The position numbers and the translations under genes were made by a program. Shown in pieces: positions 6,146 to 7,339 of a DNA stretch of 7,339 bases (positions are counted from its first letter, which is position 1; each line of letters starts with the position of its first letter). Source of the DNA: Chloroflexota bacterium (GTDB lineage Bacteria; Chloroflexota; Anaerolineae; Anaerolineales; Villigracilaceae); the NCBI GenBank assembly GCA_021823555.1, contig JAKANW010000133.1, forward strand, positions 1-7,339, given 5' to 3'. The notes under the pieces were generated by a model. That model was not told the DNA's origin. It searched no databases and worked only from the letters and a program-made list of their open reading frames with translations.

Positions 6146-7237
6146 CTATGAGAGTGTTTCCACGAACTCAGCCTGGACGTAGCCTTTTTTCGCCACATCG
6201 TAACGGATGTATAGCCACTGGCCCTTGACGCCTACCTTGCTGCGGGCCACATCCTGTGGGTCCAGACAGGCCAGCACAGAACCCACCGATTGTGTGGAGA
6301 CAACCTTGCTTGAGGTGGAGGCGCGTGCAAAGACCTTCAGTCCGCTTGCACCGGCGCTGGCCGAAACGACAACCTTTAGCCGCGCGGTCGGGTCAACTGG
6401 TGTGGGCGCAGGAGGGGTCGAAGAGGGGCTGTCCACTTTTTCCAGGTACCAGGCAGCCGCAAAACCTTCATGTCCTTGCGAATCACGCACGCGCACCCAC
6501 TGGTTGACGGCTCCGATCCTCGTTTCCCCGCCCGGCTCGGTGATGGTCAGTTGAGTCCCGGCGGGCACAGTGGCAATGACATTCGCCATGCTGGAGGTAT
6601 TAATGCTGGAGCGAATATTCAATCCCCAGACCACATCCGCTTTCACGCGGGCGGATGGGCCGCCGGGAGTCGGAGCAGGCCCGGGTGTCACCCCGCCGGA
6701 CGCCAGGCATTCATACAGGATCACATGCATAATAGAACGCTGGAGCGGACGTCCCTGGCTGTAACGCGGCATCAATGGCGTTGGCTTGGTAACATCGGTT
6801 TGGTAAGGCCATGGATCGAGCATCAGATAGTCATTGGTGATTTTCTGGTAAAGCGCCACCCAGTGGGTTTGAAGCCCTGCTACGGGTGAATTGTCCACCA
6901 TGACAATGACAGGCTGGCCTGAAGCGATGGAAGCATCAATTTGCGCCAGCGGCGCGGCGCTATCCGTACAAGGGATAAAGGCCTTCAGAGTTACCTGCGG
7001 ATAAAGCTGGCTGACCGAACCCCAGCGGATACCTGCGCCGGCAAAACCGTTGACGTTCTTGAGTTTCTGGTTCAGGCTTTTGGGAGTCTCGGTATAACCA
7101 AAACCACTAAGCAACATGGCAACGCTGGTCAGCGCACAACCAACGTAGCCAATCGTGTCGGTAGCATCACCGAAACCCAGAATATCGTTCTTCCATTGTG
7201 GGTCTTGCTGGGAATAATACACAAGATTAAAGGACAT
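6146..7237 (-). CDS. C39-like papain-fold peptidase with two SH3 domains
   Basis: This is a 363-residue protein. Residues 1-175 resemble the Peptidase_C39_2 family. The start YYSQQDPQWKND (7-18) has a likely oxyanion Gln. TIGYVGCALTSVAMLLSGFG (28-47) contains the nucleophile candidate C34. THWVALY (124-130) has H125 and LMLDPWP (138-144) has D141, completing a Cys-His-Asp triad. A Pro/Gly/Thr-rich linker (181-195) leads to SH3-like domain 1 (about 196-266, with GLNIRSS and GFAAAWYLE). A second proline-rich linker (270-282) leads to SH3-like domain 2 (about 284-361, ending YVQAEFVE). SH3 domains of this kind usually bind cell-wall or surface polymers. The ATG at 7237 is fixed by GGAGG 5 nt upstream; a TTG at 7249 is less likely. 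There is no visible signal peptide or membrane anchor, which is odd for a wall-targeting protein. It may be an enzyme for peptide or peptidoglycan cleavage; its substrate is unknown. Confidence 0.88.
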   Translation of the reverse strand: MSFNLVYYSQQDPQWKNDILGFGDATDTIGYVGCALTSVAMLLSGFGYTETPKSLNQKLKNVNGFAGAGIRWGSVSQLYPQVTLKAFIPCTDSAAPLAQIDASIASGQPVIVMVDNSPVAGLQTHWVALYQKITNDYLMLDPWPYQTDVTKPTPLMPRYSQGRPLQRSIMHVILYECLASGGVTPGPAPTPGGPSARVKADVVWGLNIRSSINTSSMANVIATVPAGTQLTITEPGGETRIGAVNQWVRVRDSQGHEGFAAAWYLEKVDSPSSTPPAPTPVDPTARLKVVVSASAGASGLKVFARASTSSKVVSTQSVGSVLACLDPQDVARSKVGVKGQWLYIRYDVAKKGYVQAEFVETLS

Positions 7238-7242
7238 AGGTA

Positions 7243-7247
7243 CCTCC
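7243..7247 (-). promoter_or_regulatory. Shine-Dalgarno site for the peptidase gene
   Basis: On the minus strand GGAGG is separated by 5 nt (TACCT) from the ATG at 7237. This supports that start over the TTG at 7249, which lies upstream of the site. Confidence 0.75.
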
Positions 7248-7267
7248 AAAGGCTGGTCCGATGGATG

Positions 7268-7288
7268 GATTATACTCTCGTCATAATC
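7268..7288 (-). promoter_or_regulatory. Probable promoter -10 element with overlapping inverted repeat
   Basis: On the minus strand a consensus TATAAT (7274 down to 7269) lies 31 nt before the peptidase start codon, placing transcription start near 7262 and giving a leader of roughly 25 nt. No good -35 hexamer is found at 16-18 nt spacing. The -10 is part of a perfect inverted repeat, GATTAT / ATAATC with a 9-nt spacer (7268-7273 and 7283-7288), which could be an operator. A/T-rich arms of 6 bp can occur by chance. Confidence 0.5.
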
Positions 7289-7323
7289 TTTTCCCTATAA
7301 TTGATCTTCCACCTTGAACGATC

Positions 7324-7333
7324 CTTCGCGAAG
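7324..7333. repeat. 10-bp perfect palindrome upstream of the minus-strand promoter
   Basis: CTTCGCGAAG is fully self-complementary and lies about 50 bp upstream of the predicted -10. It could be a regulator-binding site or part of a gene beyond the window edge. No other gene or signal is visible in the remaining upstream sequence (7289-7339). Confidence 0.3.
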
Positions 7334-7339
7334 AGCCAC

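Noticed and set aside
7296..7301. TATAAT on the plus strand as a promoter reading rightwards into 4 kb of minus-strand genes or out of the window
   Set aside because: No plausible -35 is found at the right spacing, and too little sequence to the right remains to show a gene.
7318..7333. Possible LexA-like operator around GAACGATCCTTCG
   Set aside because: The second half-site does not match the known GAAC-N4-GTTC or similar forms; only the CTTCGCGAAG palindrome is retained, at low confidence.

Overview
The window holds seven protein-coding genes on two converging transcription units. There are no rRNA or tRNA genes, CRISPR arrays or transposase genes. The GC-rich base composition, the tight gene packing with ATGA overlaps and the protein families suggest a member of Chloroflexota, probably an Anaerolineae-like bacterium from an environmental genome. 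The families are GT4 and GT-C glycosyltransferases, a C39-like peptidase fused to two SH3 domains, and a DUF5655 protein. The phylum is an inference; there is no marker gene here to prove it.

The plus-strand unit (1-3523) enters from the left edge. It contains a GT4 glycosyltransferase lacking its N-terminus, a polytopic membrane protein with a GT-C-like layout (978-2411), and a second GT4 glycosyltransferase (2408-3523). The genes nearly touch or overlap, so they are probably co-transcribed and translationally coupled. Together they look like part of a surface polysaccharide or glycolipid assembly locus: cytoplasmic sugar transferases plus an integral membrane enzyme. The substrate cannot be read from the sequence.

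The minus-strand unit (7237 down to 3489) begins at a recognisable promoter near 7270. In transcription order it encodes a C39-like peptidase with two SH3 domains, a small zinc-finger/DUF5655 protein, a GT87-type membrane mannosyltransferase-like protein, and a four-helix membrane protein with a bacterial PH-like domain. A strong 46-nt hairpin follows the peptidase gene and may end or attenuate transcription there. The last three genes are packed within a few bases of each other. The two units converge with their coding ends overlapping by 35 bp (3489-3523).

The most unusual features are two small repeats inside the two GT4 genes. A perfect 27-nt palindrome, exactly nine in-frame codons, sits in the first (388-414). 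A run of about four GTCC-headed heptamers sits in the second (2974-3001). Both fall in the predicted linker between the two Rossmann domains of the GT-B fold, where small insertions would be tolerated. The palindrome resembles in principle the protein-coding palindromic elements known from Rickettsia. I found no complete new defence or mobile system in this window.
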